Origin: Hominimerdicola alba
GTDB lineage: Bacteria > Bacillota > Clostridia > Oscillospirales > Ruminococcaceae
DNA length: 64,000 nucleotides
Assembly (NCBI RefSeq): GCF_900112155.1
Contig: NZ_FOKQ01000024.1
Span: forward strand, 1-64,000
Direction of reading: 5' to 3'
Below are positions 51,563 through 60,950 of this stretch, one piece after another (position 1 is the first letter of the stretch; every line of letters starts with the position of its first letter). Both the position numbers and the translations under genes were made by a program. A model generated the notes under the pieces. The model saw only the letters and a program-made list of their open reading frames with translations. It was not told the origin of the DNA and did no database searches.

Positions 51563-51907
51563 TTATTCCCAGTGAACGCCGTCGCGGGTGTATACCTCGC
51601 CCTCGTCCCCCTGAACTTTAGCGCCCAGAAGTTCTGCCAATCTGATAAAAGGCTTTGCATCTTCTTCGCTCAGCATCTTGAAAGACGGCGCACCGCCCGA
51701 GAAGATCAGAAAATTCTTCACTCCGTCGGGGCTTGTGCAGACTACGCATTTTCCCAGATCGATACTTACAGCCCCGTCGGAGAATGTGCCGTCCTCAACA
51801 GCTTCAAACCCATCGGGAAGCGTGAGCGCTTTTACTTCTTCAAAAGTTATAGGTTCTTTATCATACACCCACAAGTCTGCGCGGGTCAGATGTGCTTCGT
51901 ATGCCAT
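51563..51907 (-). CDS. Small acidic protein, unknown
   Basis: 114 residues, soluble. It has a compact alpha/beta pattern and the C-terminal phrase LAELLGAKVQGDEGEVYTRDG, which suggests a small immunity-like or regulatory protein, but no family is recognised. It is 12 bases from the next gene. Confidence 0.65.
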   Translation of the reverse strand: MAYEAHLTRADLWVYDKEPITFEEVKALTLPDGFEAVEDGTFSDGAVSIDLGKCVVCTSPDGVKNFLIFSGGAPSFKMLSEEDAKPFIRLAELLGAKVQGDEGEVYTRDGVHWE

Positions 51908-51946
51908 AGCCGTTCCCGCCTTTCGGTATTATCATAAGTTCCCGGT

Positions 51947-52321
51947 CTACGCTGTAGTTGACCAGTTGTAATAGAAATACATACCCTCCGATTCAAAGAA
52001 GAGGTCAACATCGTTCCATTCAGGAGGGTATATCTCACACAGATCTTTTATTTCTCCGTGTTCGACCGTGACCTTCGGGCTCAGGAGATTCAGGTAGCTA
52101 AGAGTTCTCCCCTCATATTCATCTCTTGAAACAGGCTTGAATGAGAAGTCATACTTCAATTTTTTTGCATAATATTCATAGTCGCTCCACTGCCTGTCAA
52201 CAACAGCTTTGCAGAAATCTTCTTTGTCCTTGTATTCAGACTTTGGTGCCATTGCGAGAAATATAAACATCTCAGCTTCGGGACTACGAAAGACAAGACT
52301 GTCAAAGGTGAATATCAGCAT
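51947..52321 (-). CDS. Small protein, unknown
   Basis: 124 residues, soluble, Tyr/Phe-rich (WSDYEYYAKKLKYDFSFKPVSRDEYEGR). No recognised family. Its ATG follows the gltX stop after one base (TGATATG), so translation is coupled to gltX. Confidence 0.65.
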   Translation of the reverse strand: MLIFTFDSLVFRSPEAEMFIFLAMAPKSEYKDKEDFCKAVVDRQWSDYEYYAKKLKYDFSFKPVSRDEYEGRTLSYLNLLSPKVTVEHGEIKDLCEIYPPEWNDVDLFFESEGMYFYYNWSTTA

Positions 52322-52322
52322 A

Positions 52323-53981
52323 TCAAGCCCATTTGGAGAGCCTTGCCCTTACGATATCCTCGCCCAGAACATGGCTCACCTCGTGTATATCGGGAGCATT
52401 AGCTCTGCCTGTCAGGGCGATACGGAGCATATTTGTGATATGCACTATGCTGCCCTTGAACTTCTCGGGCTCTTTCTTGTAATCCTTTGGCTTTACCGCA
52501 AAGCCCAGCTCCTCGGTGATAGCCTTGACTTTATCGAACCATGCGGAGCTGTCATCAGCGTGGTCATAGCTTGCAAGATACTTCGCAAAGAATGTCTTGC
52601 GGGATTCCTCGTCAGCCTGCTCAGCCATATCGTCCTCGTTCTTGAAAGTCTCATCATAGTAGAAGCTCATGAAATCACAAGCCTGTTTCCATGTCTCGAT
52701 ATCCTTACGGGGCTTCTTGCCGTTCTTGCCAACATTCAGCGCGGCGATAGTTCTGTCCTTATACTTTTTCAGCAGTGCCGCGAACTCTTCATTGTACTCC
52801 TCGCACCAAGCCAGCCAGTTCTTGTAAACCGTCTCAGCGTCCATGCGGGAGATAGTCTCCTTGGCGATATCGCGGAGCTTATCCATATCCACAAGAGCAC
52901 CCGATATTGACATCTTCTTAATGCTGTAAGGAAATTCCATGTAGGAAACATCGGGATTAGCCGCACGCCATTCCTCATAGTTTGAATTCAGCAGTGTCAG
53001 CAGGAACTCCCATACAACATCGTTGCTGATACCCTCCTGCTGATAGTAAGCAAGTGCCAGCTCTGGGTCTTTTCTCTTGGAGAGCTTTCTCTTTATCTGC
53101 TTCTCGGGGTCGTCCTCGGAAACATCTATCTTCATAAGTGTAGCAGTGTGGCAGTAGATAGGCTGAGTCCAGCCCAGCTGACCGAACAGCTCAACGTGCA
53201 TGGGCAGTGAGCTTATCCACTCCTCGCCGCGGATAACGTGGGTGGAGCGCATCAGGTGGTCATCAACTACGTGTGCGAAATGATACGTAGGTATGCCATC
53301 GCTCTTCAGCAGTACAAAGTCTGCAAAGTTGCGGGGCATCTCTATCTTGCCGCGGACAGCGTCCTCAACGATTATCCTTTCATCGTTCATCTCGCCCTTG
53401 TATCTCAGTACCCAGGGCTTGCCTGCCTCGATATTAGCCTTGATATCTTCAAGAGAAAGGCTTCTGCTCTTCTCGGCGTACTTGCCGTAGATGCCGGGGT
53501 CTGCCTTGTTAGCCATCTGCTCATCGCGGATAGCCTGAATCTCTTCCTCGGTCAGGAAGCAGGGGTAAGCCTTGCCCTGTTCAACCAGCTTTTTAGCAAA
53601 AACATGGTAAATGCCCGCACGCTGACGCTGTCGATAAGGACCGTAAGCGCCCTTGTCGCCCTCGGCTGTAGCGCCCTCGTCAAAGTGTACGCCGAAGTAT
53701 TCCATAGCGTTGATAAGAGTTTCCACCGCGCCCTCGACCTCGCGCTTGTTGTCGGTATCTTCTATTCTGAGGTAGAAAACGCCGCCTGACTGGTGAGCTA
53801 TCCTCTCAGCGATAATAGCGTTATAGAGATTTCCAAGGTGTACGAAACCTGTGGGTGAGGGTCCTATTCTTGTAACGCAGGCTTCCTCGGGGAGTTCTCT
53901 CTTGGGGAACTTAGCCTCCATATCCTCAGGTGTGGCAGTTACGTCGGGAAACAGCAGTTTAGCTAATGCGAAATTATCCAT
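52323..53981 (-). CDS. gltX: Glutamyl-tRNA synthetase
   Basis: 552 residues. Class Ic synthetase with RIGPSPTGFVHLGNLYNA (HIGH box, about 38-55) and IKRKLSKRKDP (KMSKS box). The family's YHFAHVVDDHLM and THVIRGEEWI phrases and a helical anticodon domain at the C-terminus are present. It attaches glutamate to tRNA. ATG 53981 has AAAAAGGATC upstream and a strong promoter at 54052-54080. First gene of a leftward operon that runs through four small genes to metG. Confidence 0.95.
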   Translation of the reverse strand: MDNFALAKLLFPDVTATPEDMEAKFPKRELPEEACVTRIGPSPTGFVHLGNLYNAIIAERIAHQSGGVFYLRIEDTDNKREVEGAVETLINAMEYFGVHFDEGATAEGDKGAYGPYRQRQRAGIYHVFAKKLVEQGKAYPCFLTEEEIQAIRDEQMANKADPGIYGKYAEKSRSLSLEDIKANIEAGKPWVLRYKGEMNDERIIVEDAVRGKIEMPRNFADFVLLKSDGIPTYHFAHVVDDHLMRSTHVIRGEEWISSLPMHVELFGQLGWTQPIYCHTATLMKIDVSEDDPEKQIKRKLSKRKDPELALAYYQQEGISNDVVWEFLLTLLNSNYEEWRAANPDVSYMEFPYSIKKMSISGALVDMDKLRDIAKETISRMDAETVYKNWLAWCEEYNEEFAALLKKYKDRTIAALNVGKNGKKPRKDIETWKQACDFMSFYYDETFKNEDDMAEQADEESRKTFFAKYLASYDHADDSSAWFDKVKAITEELGFAVKPKDYKKEPEKFKGSIVHITNMLRIALTGRANAPDIHEVSHVLGEDIVRARLSKWA

Positions 53982-54051
53982 GTTATCAGATCCTTTTTAT
54001 GAAATACCCGTTATCCCGAAAGTGGGACAGTGCGGGAAAATATACTATAAT

Positions 54052-54080
54052 ATTATAGCACATTTTGTGTATTGTGTCAA
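54052..54080 (-). promoter_or_regulatory. Promoter of the gltX operon
   Basis: On the minus strand TTGACA (54080-54075), 17 bases, TATAAT (54057-54052), with TGC before the -10. Confidence 0.85.
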
Positions 54081-54096
54081 CATCGGCGAAACACCT

Positions 54097-54120
54097 TATA
54101 CCAGTGGTAATTTTGGTATA
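54097..54120. promoter_or_regulatory. Inverted repeat between the divergent gltX and rnhA promoters
   Basis: TATACCA (54097-54103) and TGGTATA (54114-54120), ten bases apart. It lies between two diverging promoters and may bind a shared regulator. Confidence 0.4.
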
Positions 54121-54154
54121 TACTTGGTATGTTTGGAAATGTGTCGTAAGTGTC

Positions 54155-54183
54155 TTTACAATTTCCGATCGATATGGTATAAT
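54155..54183 (+). promoter_or_regulatory. Promoter of the rnhA operon
   Basis: TTTACA (54155-54160), 17 bases, TATAAT (54178-54183), with TGG before the -10. Confidence 0.8.
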
Positions 54184-54265
54184 ATAATTTATACACAAAC
54201 ATAGTCAGCCCAGTTTTTTCAACGGCCTGACTAACGTTCTACCAAATCAAAAAGGAAATCTTATC

Positions 54266-54739
54266 ATGAAAAAAATCGAGATCTTTACCGACGGTGCGTG
54301 CTCGGGCAACCCCGGACCCGGGGGCTACGGCACGATACTCAGGTTCAATAATATAAGCAAAGAGCTTTACGGCGGAGACCCCAAGACCACCAACAACCGC
54401 ATGGAGATGACCGCGGTTATAAAGGGTTTGCAGGCGCTGAAAGAGCCCTGCGAGATCACGCTTTACAGCGATTCCCAGTATGTTATAAACGCCATAACAA
54501 AGGGCTGGGCTGAGGGTTGGAAAAAGCGCGGCTGGGTAAAAGCCGATAAAAAGCCTGCCCTCAACAGCGATCTCTGGGAGATAATTTTACAGCTCCTTGC
54601 AGTCCATAAGGTGGAGTTCGTATGGGTGAAAGGTCACGCAGGCCATACAGAGAACGAGCGCTGTGACGAGCTGGCAGTCAAAGGCTCACAGGAAGCAAGA
54701 TCACTGGGCGCGGCATTTGATAAAGTAGTGGGCGAATGA
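54266..54739 (+). CDS. rnhA: Ribonuclease HI
   Basis: 157 residues. The four active-site acids are in [17 protein letters not shown] (Asp), [13 protein letters not shown] (Glu), [12 protein letters not shown] (Asp) and NERCDELAV (Asp). It removes RNA from RNA-DNA hybrids. It has the basic handle region ([14 protein letters not shown]) typical of E. coli-type enzymes. AAAAGGAAATC precedes ATG 54266. First gene of an operon with a cysteine desulfurase and MnmA. Confidence 0.96.
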   Translation: MKKIEIFTDGACSGNPGPGGYGTILRFNNISKELYGGDPKTTNNRMEMTAVIKGLQALKEPCEITLYSDSQYVINAITKGWAEGWKKRGWVKADKKPALNSDLWEIILQLLAVHKVEFVWVKGHAGHTENERCDELAVKGSQEARSLGAAFDKVVGE

Positions 54740-54756
54740 TCGCAGAAAGGCATTCC

Positions 54757-55968
54757 ATGGAAAAACCATTTGTTTACGCCGATAACGCGGCGACCACCAA
54801 CGTTTCCGATAATGCCCTGAATGCCATGCTGCCATATCTCAAAGAGCAGTACGGCAATCCTTCAAGCATTTATACCCTGGGCATGGACGCGGCAAAAGCC
54901 GTCCTCAACGCCCGCCGTCAGGTGGCGGAAGCCCTTGGTGCAGCCAGACCATCGGAGATATTTTTCACCTCGGGCGGTTCCGAGGCTGATAATCTTGCCA
55001 TAAAAAGTGCCGCCGAATTCGGTGCAAAAAACGGCAAGCGGCATATCATCACAACCAATATCGAGCATCACGCAGTTCTTCACACCTGCGAATATCTTGA
55101 AAAACACGGCTTTGAGGTCACTTATCTCCCCGCCGATGAAGACGGTATTGTTTCAGCCCAACAGGTGGAAAATGCCATTCGCGAGGACACCTCAATAGTA
55201 TCTGTAATGGCGATAAATAACGAGATAGGCAGTATTCTGCCCATTGAGGAGATAGGCGCAGTCTGCCGAAAGAAAGGTGTTCTCTTCCACACCGATGCGG
55301 TTCAGGCGATAGGTCAGCAGTATTTTGATTTAAAGAATATGAACATAGATATGCTCTCCATTTCGGGACATAAATTCCATTCGCCAAAGGGCGTGGGTGC
55401 GCTTTATGTCCGCACTGGCACACCGCTTGAAAGCCTTATACACGGTGGCGCACAGGAACGCGGCAAGCGTGCGGGAACGGAAAATGTTGCGGGAATAGTC
55501 GCCATGGGTGTCGCTATCACCGATGCTGTCAGCAGTATCGATGAACGCAATATTCGCCTTGCAAAGTTGCGGGACAGGCTGATAGACAATATCCTCGCCG
55601 ATATCCCGTATTCAAGATTAAATGGCGGCAGAAAGCTCAGAAGTTCGGGCAACGTGAACATCTCTTTCCGCGGCATCGAGGGCGAGAGCCTTATACTTGC
55701 TTTGGACATCCGCGGTATAGCGGCTTCTTCGGGGTCTGCCTGCACCAGCGGCTCCATAGATCCCTCACACGTTCTGACGGCGATAGGTCTTAACGAGGAG
55801 CTTGCAAAGGGTTCACTCAGGCTGACCTTCGGTGACGGCAACACAGATGAAGATATCGACTATATACTCGAAGTTCTCCCCGAGACGATAAAACGCCTGC
55901 GCAGTATGTCACCCATGTGGCAGCGCATCTGCCGCGAAGAGGGCATACCCGATTATACAGTACAATAA
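54757..55968 (+). CDS. Cysteine desulfurase (IscS/NifS family)
   Basis: 403 residues, PLP enzyme. The cofactor lysine is in [19 protein letters not shown] and the catalytic cysteine in [31 protein letters not shown] and TDAVQAIGQ are further family phrases. It takes sulfur from cysteine. Placed directly before mnmA, it most likely supplies the sulfur for tRNA thiolation. I start at ATG 54757, because AGAAAGG is seven bases upstream; the in-frame ATG 54736 overlapping the rnhA stop has only a weak site. Confidence 0.94.
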   Translation: MEKPFVYADNAATTNVSDNALNAMLPYLKEQYGNPSSIYTLGMDAAKAVLNARRQVAEALGAARPSEIFFTSGGSEADNLAIKSAAEFGAKNGKRHIITTNIEHHAVLHTCEYLEKHGFEVTYLPADEDGIVSAQQVENAIREDTSIVSVMAINNEIGSILPIEEIGAVCRKKGVLFHTDAVQAIGQQYFDLKNMNIDMLSISGHKFHSPKGVGALYVRTGTPLESLIHGGAQERGKRAGTENVAGIVAMGVAITDAVSSIDERNIRLAKLRDRLIDNILADIPYSRLNGGRKLRSSGNVNISFRGIEGESLILALDIRGIAASSGSACTSGSIDPSHVLTAIGLNEELAKGSLRLTFGDGNTDEDIDYILEVLPETIKRLRSMSPMWQRICREEGIPDYTVQ

Positions 55969-55982
55969 AAAGGACAGTTATT

Positions 55983-57065
55983 ATGGCTAAAAAAAGAGTT
56001 CTCGCTGCCATGAGCGGCGGTGTTGACAGTTCTGCGGCAGTAAAGCTGCTGCTCGATGAGGGCTACGAAGTCGCGGGAGCGACCATGCACCTTTATAATA
56101 ATAAGGATATCGGCATCCGCGAAAAGACCTGCTGTTCGCTGAATGATGTTGAAGATGCGCGTCTTGTGGCGCTGAAGCTGGGCATCGATTTCCATGTCTT
56201 CAATTTTTCTGACGAATTCAAGCGCTGTGTGATGGACAATTTTGTTGATACCTATCTTGCTGGCGGCACGCCAAATCCCTGTATTGAGTGCAACAAGCAC
56301 CTGAAATTCGGCAGTTTTCTCGACAGGGCAAAGCTTCTGGGATTTGACTTCATCGCCACGGGGCACTACGTTACTTCTCATTTCGATGAAGCCAGCGGAA
56401 GATGGATGCTGAAACGTTCAGCCGACAGGTCAAAAGACCAGAGCTACGTGCTCTACGGCATGACACAGGAACAGCTTGCCCACACCATTTTCCCCGTGGG
56501 TGCCATGAACAAGCCCGAGATACGCGCCATCGCCGAAGAAAACGGTCTTATCAACGCTCACAAGCGTGATTCTCAGGATATCTGCTTTATCCCCGACGGA
56601 GACTACGCAAGCTTCATAACCGAGAGGGCAGGTGAACAGCCCGAGGGCGATATAGTGCTTTCCGACGGCACTGTGCTTGGCAGACACAAGGGGCTTATCC
56701 ATTACACCATTGGTCAGCGCCGCGGTGTGGGAGTTTCCTACAGCGAGCCCCTTTTTGTAACCGCAAAGGATATGGTTTCAAACCGCCTTATCATGGGTAA
56801 TGCAAATGAAGTCTGCTCCAAAAGGCTCACCGCCTGTGATGTGAATTACATCACCATCGATAAGCTGACTTCGCCCCTGCGCTGCACCGCTCAGACCCGT
56901 TATCACCAGAAAGACGTTCCCTGCACCATTTTCCCCACAGGTGAAAACACAGCCGAAGTCGAGTTCGACACTCCTCATAAGGCAGTATCCAAGGGACAGT
57001 CTGTGGTATTCTATGATGGTGAATACGTCATCGGTGGTGGTATAATTAAGGATTCCGCAAGATGA
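55983..57065 (+). CDS. mnmA: tRNA-specific 2-thiouridylase MnmA
   Basis: 360 residues. The ATP pyrophosphatase loop AMSGGVDSSAAV lies at residues 9-20. The catalytic cysteine pair is in IECNKHLKF and SQDICFI. It makes 2-thiouridine at the wobble position of tRNAs for Lys, Glu and Gln. ATG 55983 follows AAAAGGACAGTTATT; a longer frame from 55917 overlaps the upstream gene and is rejected. Confidence 0.96.
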   Translation: MAKKRVLAAMSGGVDSSAAVKLLLDEGYEVAGATMHLYNNKDIGIREKTCCSLNDVEDARLVALKLGIDFHVFNFSDEFKRCVMDNFVDTYLAGGTPNPCIECNKHLKFGSFLDRAKLLGFDFIATGHYVTSHFDEASGRWMLKRSADRSKDQSYVLYGMTQEQLAHTIFPVGAMNKPEIRAIAEENGLINAHKRDSQDICFIPDGDYASFITERAGEQPEGDIVLSDGTVLGRHKGLIHYTIGQRRGVGVSYSEPLFVTAKDMVSNRLIMGNANEVCSKRLTACDVNYITIDKLTSPLRCTAQTRYHQKDVPCTIFPTGENTAEVEFDTPHKAVSKGQSVVFYDGEYVIGGGIIKDSAR

Positions 57066-57400
57066 AATTTTTAGTCAGGGAAAACATTCCCGCCTGCGAG
57101 ATAAAAAAGTATCTGCCACCGCAGTTTGTTGGACTTTATGGCAGTATCTCGCACAGCACCGCACCTGTGAATCTGATAGTTTTTCAAACCGACCGCAAGT
57201 CTCTGGTCACCGGCAGATATGCTGAAAAAGCTTTGGCACGGATATCCGACAAAACTTTGGTAACGCATTGTTTTGCGAGTAAGTTTTCTTCCGAAGCGCA
57301 GGATATTATCTGCGCCAACAATGGGAAGGTTTATTCTCTTTTCAGCAATGTCATTTGGGGTGAGGAGCAGTTATTCAGGTTTAAGAATGGTGAGTTTTAG
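57062..57400 (+). CDS. Small protein coupled to mnmA, unknown
   Basis: 112 residues, soluble, beginning MKFLVRENIPACEIKKYLPPQF. Its ATG overlaps the mnmA stop (ATGA), so it is co-translated. No family is recognised. A terminator follows at 57437, making it the last gene of the operon. Confidence 0.75.
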   Translation: MKFLVRENIPACEIKKYLPPQFVGLYGSISHSTAPVNLIVFQTDRKSLVTGRYAEKALARISDKTLVTHCFASKFSSEAQDIICANNGKVYSLFSNVIWGEEQLFRFKNGEF

Positions 57401-57436
57401 CTGAGATCCTTCGCATTGTTATATCGAAAATTTAAG

Positions 57437-57480
57437 CCATAGTTTTCCTGATTTACGGTCGGAAGAACTATGGTTTTTTT
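57437..57480 (+). terminator. Terminator of the rnhA-mnmA operon
   Basis: CCATAGTT (57437-57444) pairs with AACTATGG (57466-57473), followed by seven T residues. Confidence 0.85.
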
Positions 57481-57539
57481 GTGTATGTGAGTTGTTGGGA
57501 TAGTAGATGGTTTGCTGTTAGTCGTTAGCTTGCGACCTA

Positions 57540-57796
57540 TCGCCCCTCGTACCTCGGGTCGAGTCATCGGATTCGCTGTCGCTGTCCGATGACGGGCGCG
57601 GCAATAATTTACGCAGACAAAAAGAGCGTGGACTGTTGTTTTGTCCACGCTCGATTTTTTTGTTATTGCCGCGCCTTGTTTTGGGGCGGGAGTTTTCTGT
57701 GCTATTTAAAGCACTATTGCCGCGTCACTTTTACGCCTTGACCGAGAGGCTCTGCCTCTCGAGCTCTCCGCAAGCCTGCTGGCGCGAGGCTTGACC
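57540..57796 (-). repeat. 3'-UTR composite hairpin repeat, copy E
   Basis: Inverted copy, so its module 1 is nearest the trpA stop at 57882. Module 1 has CAAGCCT/AGGCTTG (57771-57793) and CGAGAGG/CCTCTCG (57743-57761), the same variant as copy C. Module 2 has 13-bp outer arms (57595-57607/57663-57675) with the inner stem GAGCGTGGAC/GTCCACGCTC (57624-57652). Module 3 has GTCATCGGA/TCCGATGAC and the GC-rich hairpin from 57540. It is on the same strand as trpA. Confidence 0.9.
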
Positions 57797-57881
57797 GCGC
57801 GCTTTGATCAGCGGCATAGTTTGATTGGTGCGCTGGTTTGTTGCCGCGCATCGCTTGAGCCAAATCTCTCTTCCTTGGCAG

Positions 57882-58673
57882 TTAAGCATCCAGCGCTGTT
57901 CTTACGCTCTCAATAAATTCTCCCACCGGCTCAACGCTATCCGCACCATACTTTTCCACGATATTTACTATCGCCGATCCGATGATACAGCCGTCGCAGT
58001 AGTCTGCCATCTTACGAGCCTGCTCGCCGTTGGATATACCGAAACCGATGCAGGCAGGGCAGTAGTAGCCTTCTTTTAGGGGAGCCAGCAGTTCATCGAA
58101 ATTTGTGCTGATCTCATTACGTGTACCTGTAACGCCCAGCGATGATACAATATAAAGGAAGCCCTTGCTTTCCTCAGCTATCATCTTTACGCGCTCCTTG
58201 GAGGTCGGTGCTACGAGATAAATGCTTCTTACGCCTGTCTTTTCTGAGTATTCCTTGACCTCGTCTCTCTCCTCGAAAGGCATATCGGGGATGATAACGC
58301 CGTCTATCTGAACGTTCTTGCAGTTATTGAAGAACTTCTCTGTACCGTAGCGGAACACGGTGTTCAGGTACATCATCAGCAGTATAGGCTTATCTGTATT
58401 ATCGCGGAGCCTGCTTACAAGCTCGAATATCTGGTCGAGGTTTGTGTTATGTTTCAGCGATCTCAGGGAAGCACGCTGGATAGTGCCGCCCTCAGCGATG
58501 GGGTCTGAGAAAGGTACGCCTATCTCAACGATATCTGCGCCCTTATCGAACATTTCAAGCACAAGTTTTTCGGTGGTTGCGAGGTCGGGGTCGCCCGCTG
58601 TAATGAAAGTTACAAGTGCCTTTTTACCCTGAGCTTTGAGGTCTTCAAAGCAAGCGTCTATCCTATTTTTCAT
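57882..58673 (-). CDS. trpA: Tryptophan synthase alpha subunit
   Basis: 263 residues, TIM barrel. The catalytic Glu and Asp are in [20 protein letters not shown]. The C-terminal phosphate-binding [13 protein letters not shown] is clear. It cleaves indole-3-glycerol phosphate to indole for TrpB. Its ATG lies inside the end of trpB (11-base overlap) with GAGGAG upstream. Last gene of the operon; no hairpin-T terminator is visible, only the composite repeat E. Confidence 0.97.
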   Translation of the reverse strand: MKNRIDACFEDLKAQGKKALVTFITAGDPDLATTEKLVLEMFDKGADIVEIGVPFSDPIAEGGTIQRASLRSLKHNTNLDQIFELVSRLRDNTDKPILLMMYLNTVFRYGTEKFFNNCKNVQIDGVIIPDMPFEERDEVKEYSEKTGVRSIYLVAPTSKERVKMIAEESKGFLYIVSSLGVTGTRNEISTNFDELLAPLKEGYYCPACIGFGISNGEQARKMADYCDGCIIGSAIVNIVEKYGADSVEPVGEFIESVRTALDA

Positions 58674-59853
58674 CTAACTCAACTCCTCTGTATCTAGCTA
58701 TGGAATAAACGTCCTTGTCGCCTCTGCCCGACAGGTTTATAACAACTATCTGATCTTTGCTCATCTGGGGGATTATCTTCAAAGCCGCAGCAACAGCGTG
58801 TGCGGATTCTATGGCGGGGATAACTCCCTCTGTCTTTGAAAGGTATTCAAAGGCCTGAACAGCTTCCTCGTCGGTTATGCTGAAATAATCAGCTCTGCCG
58901 ATGGAGTGGAGATATGCGTGCTCGGGACCAATGCCGGGGTAGTCAAGTCCTGCGGAGATAGAATATACTTCATCTATCTGACCGTACTCGTTCTGCAGGA
59001 ACAGGGACTTCATGCCGTGGAAGATACCCAGGTCGCCCTTAGCGATGGTAGCTGCGTGTTCGGGAGTATCAACACCTCTGCCCGCAGCTTCGGCACCGAT
59101 GAGTCTTACGCCCTTATCGCCGATGAAATCATAGAAAGCGCCCATAGCGTTTGAGCCGCCGCCAACGCAGGCAACAACAGCATCAGGAAGTCTGCCCTCT
59201 TTTTCCAGCATCTGCGCCTTGATCTCTTCACTGATGATCTTCTGGAAATCACGAACCATAGTGGGGTAGGGGTGAGGTCCCATAACAGAACCTATGCAGT
59301 AGAATGTGGTGTCGATGTTTGAGCACCAGTCGCGGAAAGCTTCATTTATAGCATCTTTCAGGGTAGCTGTGCCGCTGTCAACGCCTGTTACCTTAGCACC
59401 CAGCAAGTTCATTCTGTAAACGTTCAGGGACTGTCTTTCCATATCGGTGGAGCCCATGTATACTTCACATTCAAGACCCATCAGAGCGCAGACAGTAGCT
59501 GTAGCAACACCGTGCTGACCTGCACCTGTTTCAGCGATGATACGCTTTTTGCCCATCTTCTTAGCCAGCAGCAGCTGACCCAGAACATTGTTTATCTTGT
59601 GTGCGCCTGTGTGGTTGAGATCTTCTCTCTTGATATAAACCTTTGCGCCGCCAAGATCCTTAGTCATCTTCTCAGCGTAATAAAGCATTGAAGGTCTGTT
59701 TGCGTAGTCGCGGTAAAGCTCGCGAAGCTCCCTGTTGAACTCAGGGTCGTCCTTGTATTTGTCATAAGCGGCTTCCAGTTCATGTACTGCTGTCATGACT
59801 GTCTCGGGGATATACTGTCCGCCGAAATCACCGAAGCGTCCGATCTTTTCCAT
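58663..59853 (-). CDS. trpB: Tryptophan synthase beta subunit
   Basis: 396 residues, PLP enzyme. The cofactor lysine is in [18 protein letters not shown], and the glycine-rich phosphate loop is [10 protein letters not shown]. It joins indole and serine to tryptophan. AAGAGGGT precedes ATG 59853, inside the end of the chorismate mutase gene. Confidence 0.98.
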   Translation of the reverse strand: MEKIGRFGDFGGQYIPETVMTAVHELEAAYDKYKDDPEFNRELRELYRDYANRPSMLYYAEKMTKDLGGAKVYIKREDLNHTGAHKINNVLGQLLLAKKMGKKRIIAETGAGQHGVATATVCALMGLECEVYMGSTDMERQSLNVYRMNLLGAKVTGVDSGTATLKDAINEAFRDWCSNIDTTFYCIGSVMGPHPYPTMVRDFQKIISEEIKAQMLEKEGRLPDAVVACVGGGSNAMGAFYDFIGDKGVRLIGAEAAGRGVDTPEHAATIAKGDLGIFHGMKSLFLQNEYGQIDEVYSISAGLDYPGIGPEHAYLHSIGRADYFSITDEEAVQAFEYLSKTEGVIPAIESAHAVAAALKIIPQMSKDQIVVINLSGRGDKDVYSIARYRGVELDEK

Positions 59854-60156
59854 TTATTTACCCTCTTTCTTACTGTTGAACTCTCTTGTTTCAGCGCCGA
59901 TGAAACAGCTTATCATCCTGCGGTAGACCGCTTCTGTTATATCGGGGTCACCGCCGCAGTTTTCAGCCTTTTCTCTCACGCCCGCGATGACCTTTTCTAC
60001 TCTGTCGGGAGCTTTAACATCATCGCTGTTCTTCTTGAAGCCTGCAGCCTGCCTGACATACTGTCCGCGCTCAGCTATCAGCTTCACTATCATATCATCG
60101 ATGCGGTCGATCTCGTTTCGTACTTCATCGATGCACTCGCATTTTCTGGTATCCAT
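59854..60156 (-). CDS. aroQ: Chorismate mutase, AroQ class, inside the trp operon
   Basis: 100 residues, all helical: CIDEVRNEIDRIDDMIVKLIAERGQYVRQAAGFKK and the later APDRVEKVIAGVREKA show the AroQ pattern with its Arg/Lys substrate contacts. It turns chorismate into prephenate (phenylalanine/tyrosine branch), so it competes with anthranilate synthase. I start at ATG 60156, directly after the trpC stop (TAATATG), rather than at GTG 60171. It occupies the place where trpF normally lies. Confidence 0.85.
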   Translation of the reverse strand: MDTRKCECIDEVRNEIDRIDDMIVKLIAERGQYVRQAAGFKKNSDDVKAPDRVEKVIAGVREKAENCGGDPDITEAVYRRMISCFIGAETREFNSKKEGK

Positions 60157-60157
60157 A

Positions 60158-60946
60158 TTATACGCCCGCACGAAGTTCGTGAAGCTTATCCGTGATGCTT
60201 TCAGCCCTCATGAGTGTTTCGCCTATCAGCACCGCATCAGCACCGCCTTCACGTACAGCCTTCATATCCGCATTGGTGTTTATACCGCTCTCGGATACGA
60301 ACACCGCACCATCGGGAGCGTAGGGTCTCAGCTTTGAAGCTGTGGCAAGGTCTACCTCAAATGTTTTGAGATTGCGGTTGTTAACACCGATGACCATGCC
60401 CTCGCGGTCAAGAGCGTAGCACTGCATCTCTTCCACTGTGTGCATCTCACCCAGTACGCTGAGTCCCAGTGTCTTTGCCAGCTTGAACAGCCTTTCAAAA
60501 TCCTGTTCGTAAAGTACAGCCGCAATAAGCAGTACAGCATCTGCGCCCAGTGCCGCAGCTTCAAATATCTGATATTCGTCGAAAATGAAATCCTTGCGCA
60601 GTATGGGGATATTTACAGCCTTGCGTATATCTGCAAGATACTGTGAACTGCCCTGAAAATAATGCTCTTCCGTAAGACAGCTTATTGCATTGGCACCCGC
60701 CGCTTCGTACTCTTTTGCAAAGTCCACAGGACGGAAATCCTCTCTTATCAGACCCTTTGAGGGTGAAGCTTTCTTAACTTCGCATATGCATGAGAGCGTA
60801 TCCTTTTTCAAAGCTTTTTCCAGCGAAAGGGGAGTGCGCTCTGCCAGCTGTATCTCAGCCCTGCGGCGCATCTTGTTCAGGGGACAGCGCTCCATTTCGT
60901 GTCTCAGCTGTATCCTGCGCTGAGCAACTATATCATCAAGTATCAT
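60158..60946 (-). CDS. trpC: Indole-3-glycerol phosphate synthase
   Basis: 262 residues, a single TIM barrel without a fused TrpF domain. CEVKKASPSKGLI holds the catalytic lysine. LRKDFIFDEYQIFEAAALGADAVLLI and VGVNNRNLKTFEVDL-type phrases are diagnostic. AGAGGATAAATAT precedes ATG 60946, within the end of trpGD. Confidence 0.96.
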   Translation of the reverse strand: MILDDIVAQRRIQLRHEMERCPLNKMRRRAEIQLAERTPLSLEKALKKDTLSCICEVKKASPSKGLIREDFRPVDFAKEYEAAGANAISCLTEEHYFQGSSQYLADIRKAVNIPILRKDFIFDEYQIFEAAALGADAVLLIAAVLYEQDFERLFKLAKTLGLSVLGEMHTVEEMQCYALDREGMVIGVNNRNLKTFEVDLATASKLRPYAPDGAVFVSESGINTNADMKAVREGGADAVLIGETLMRAESITDKLHELRAGV

Positions 60947-60950
60947 ATAT

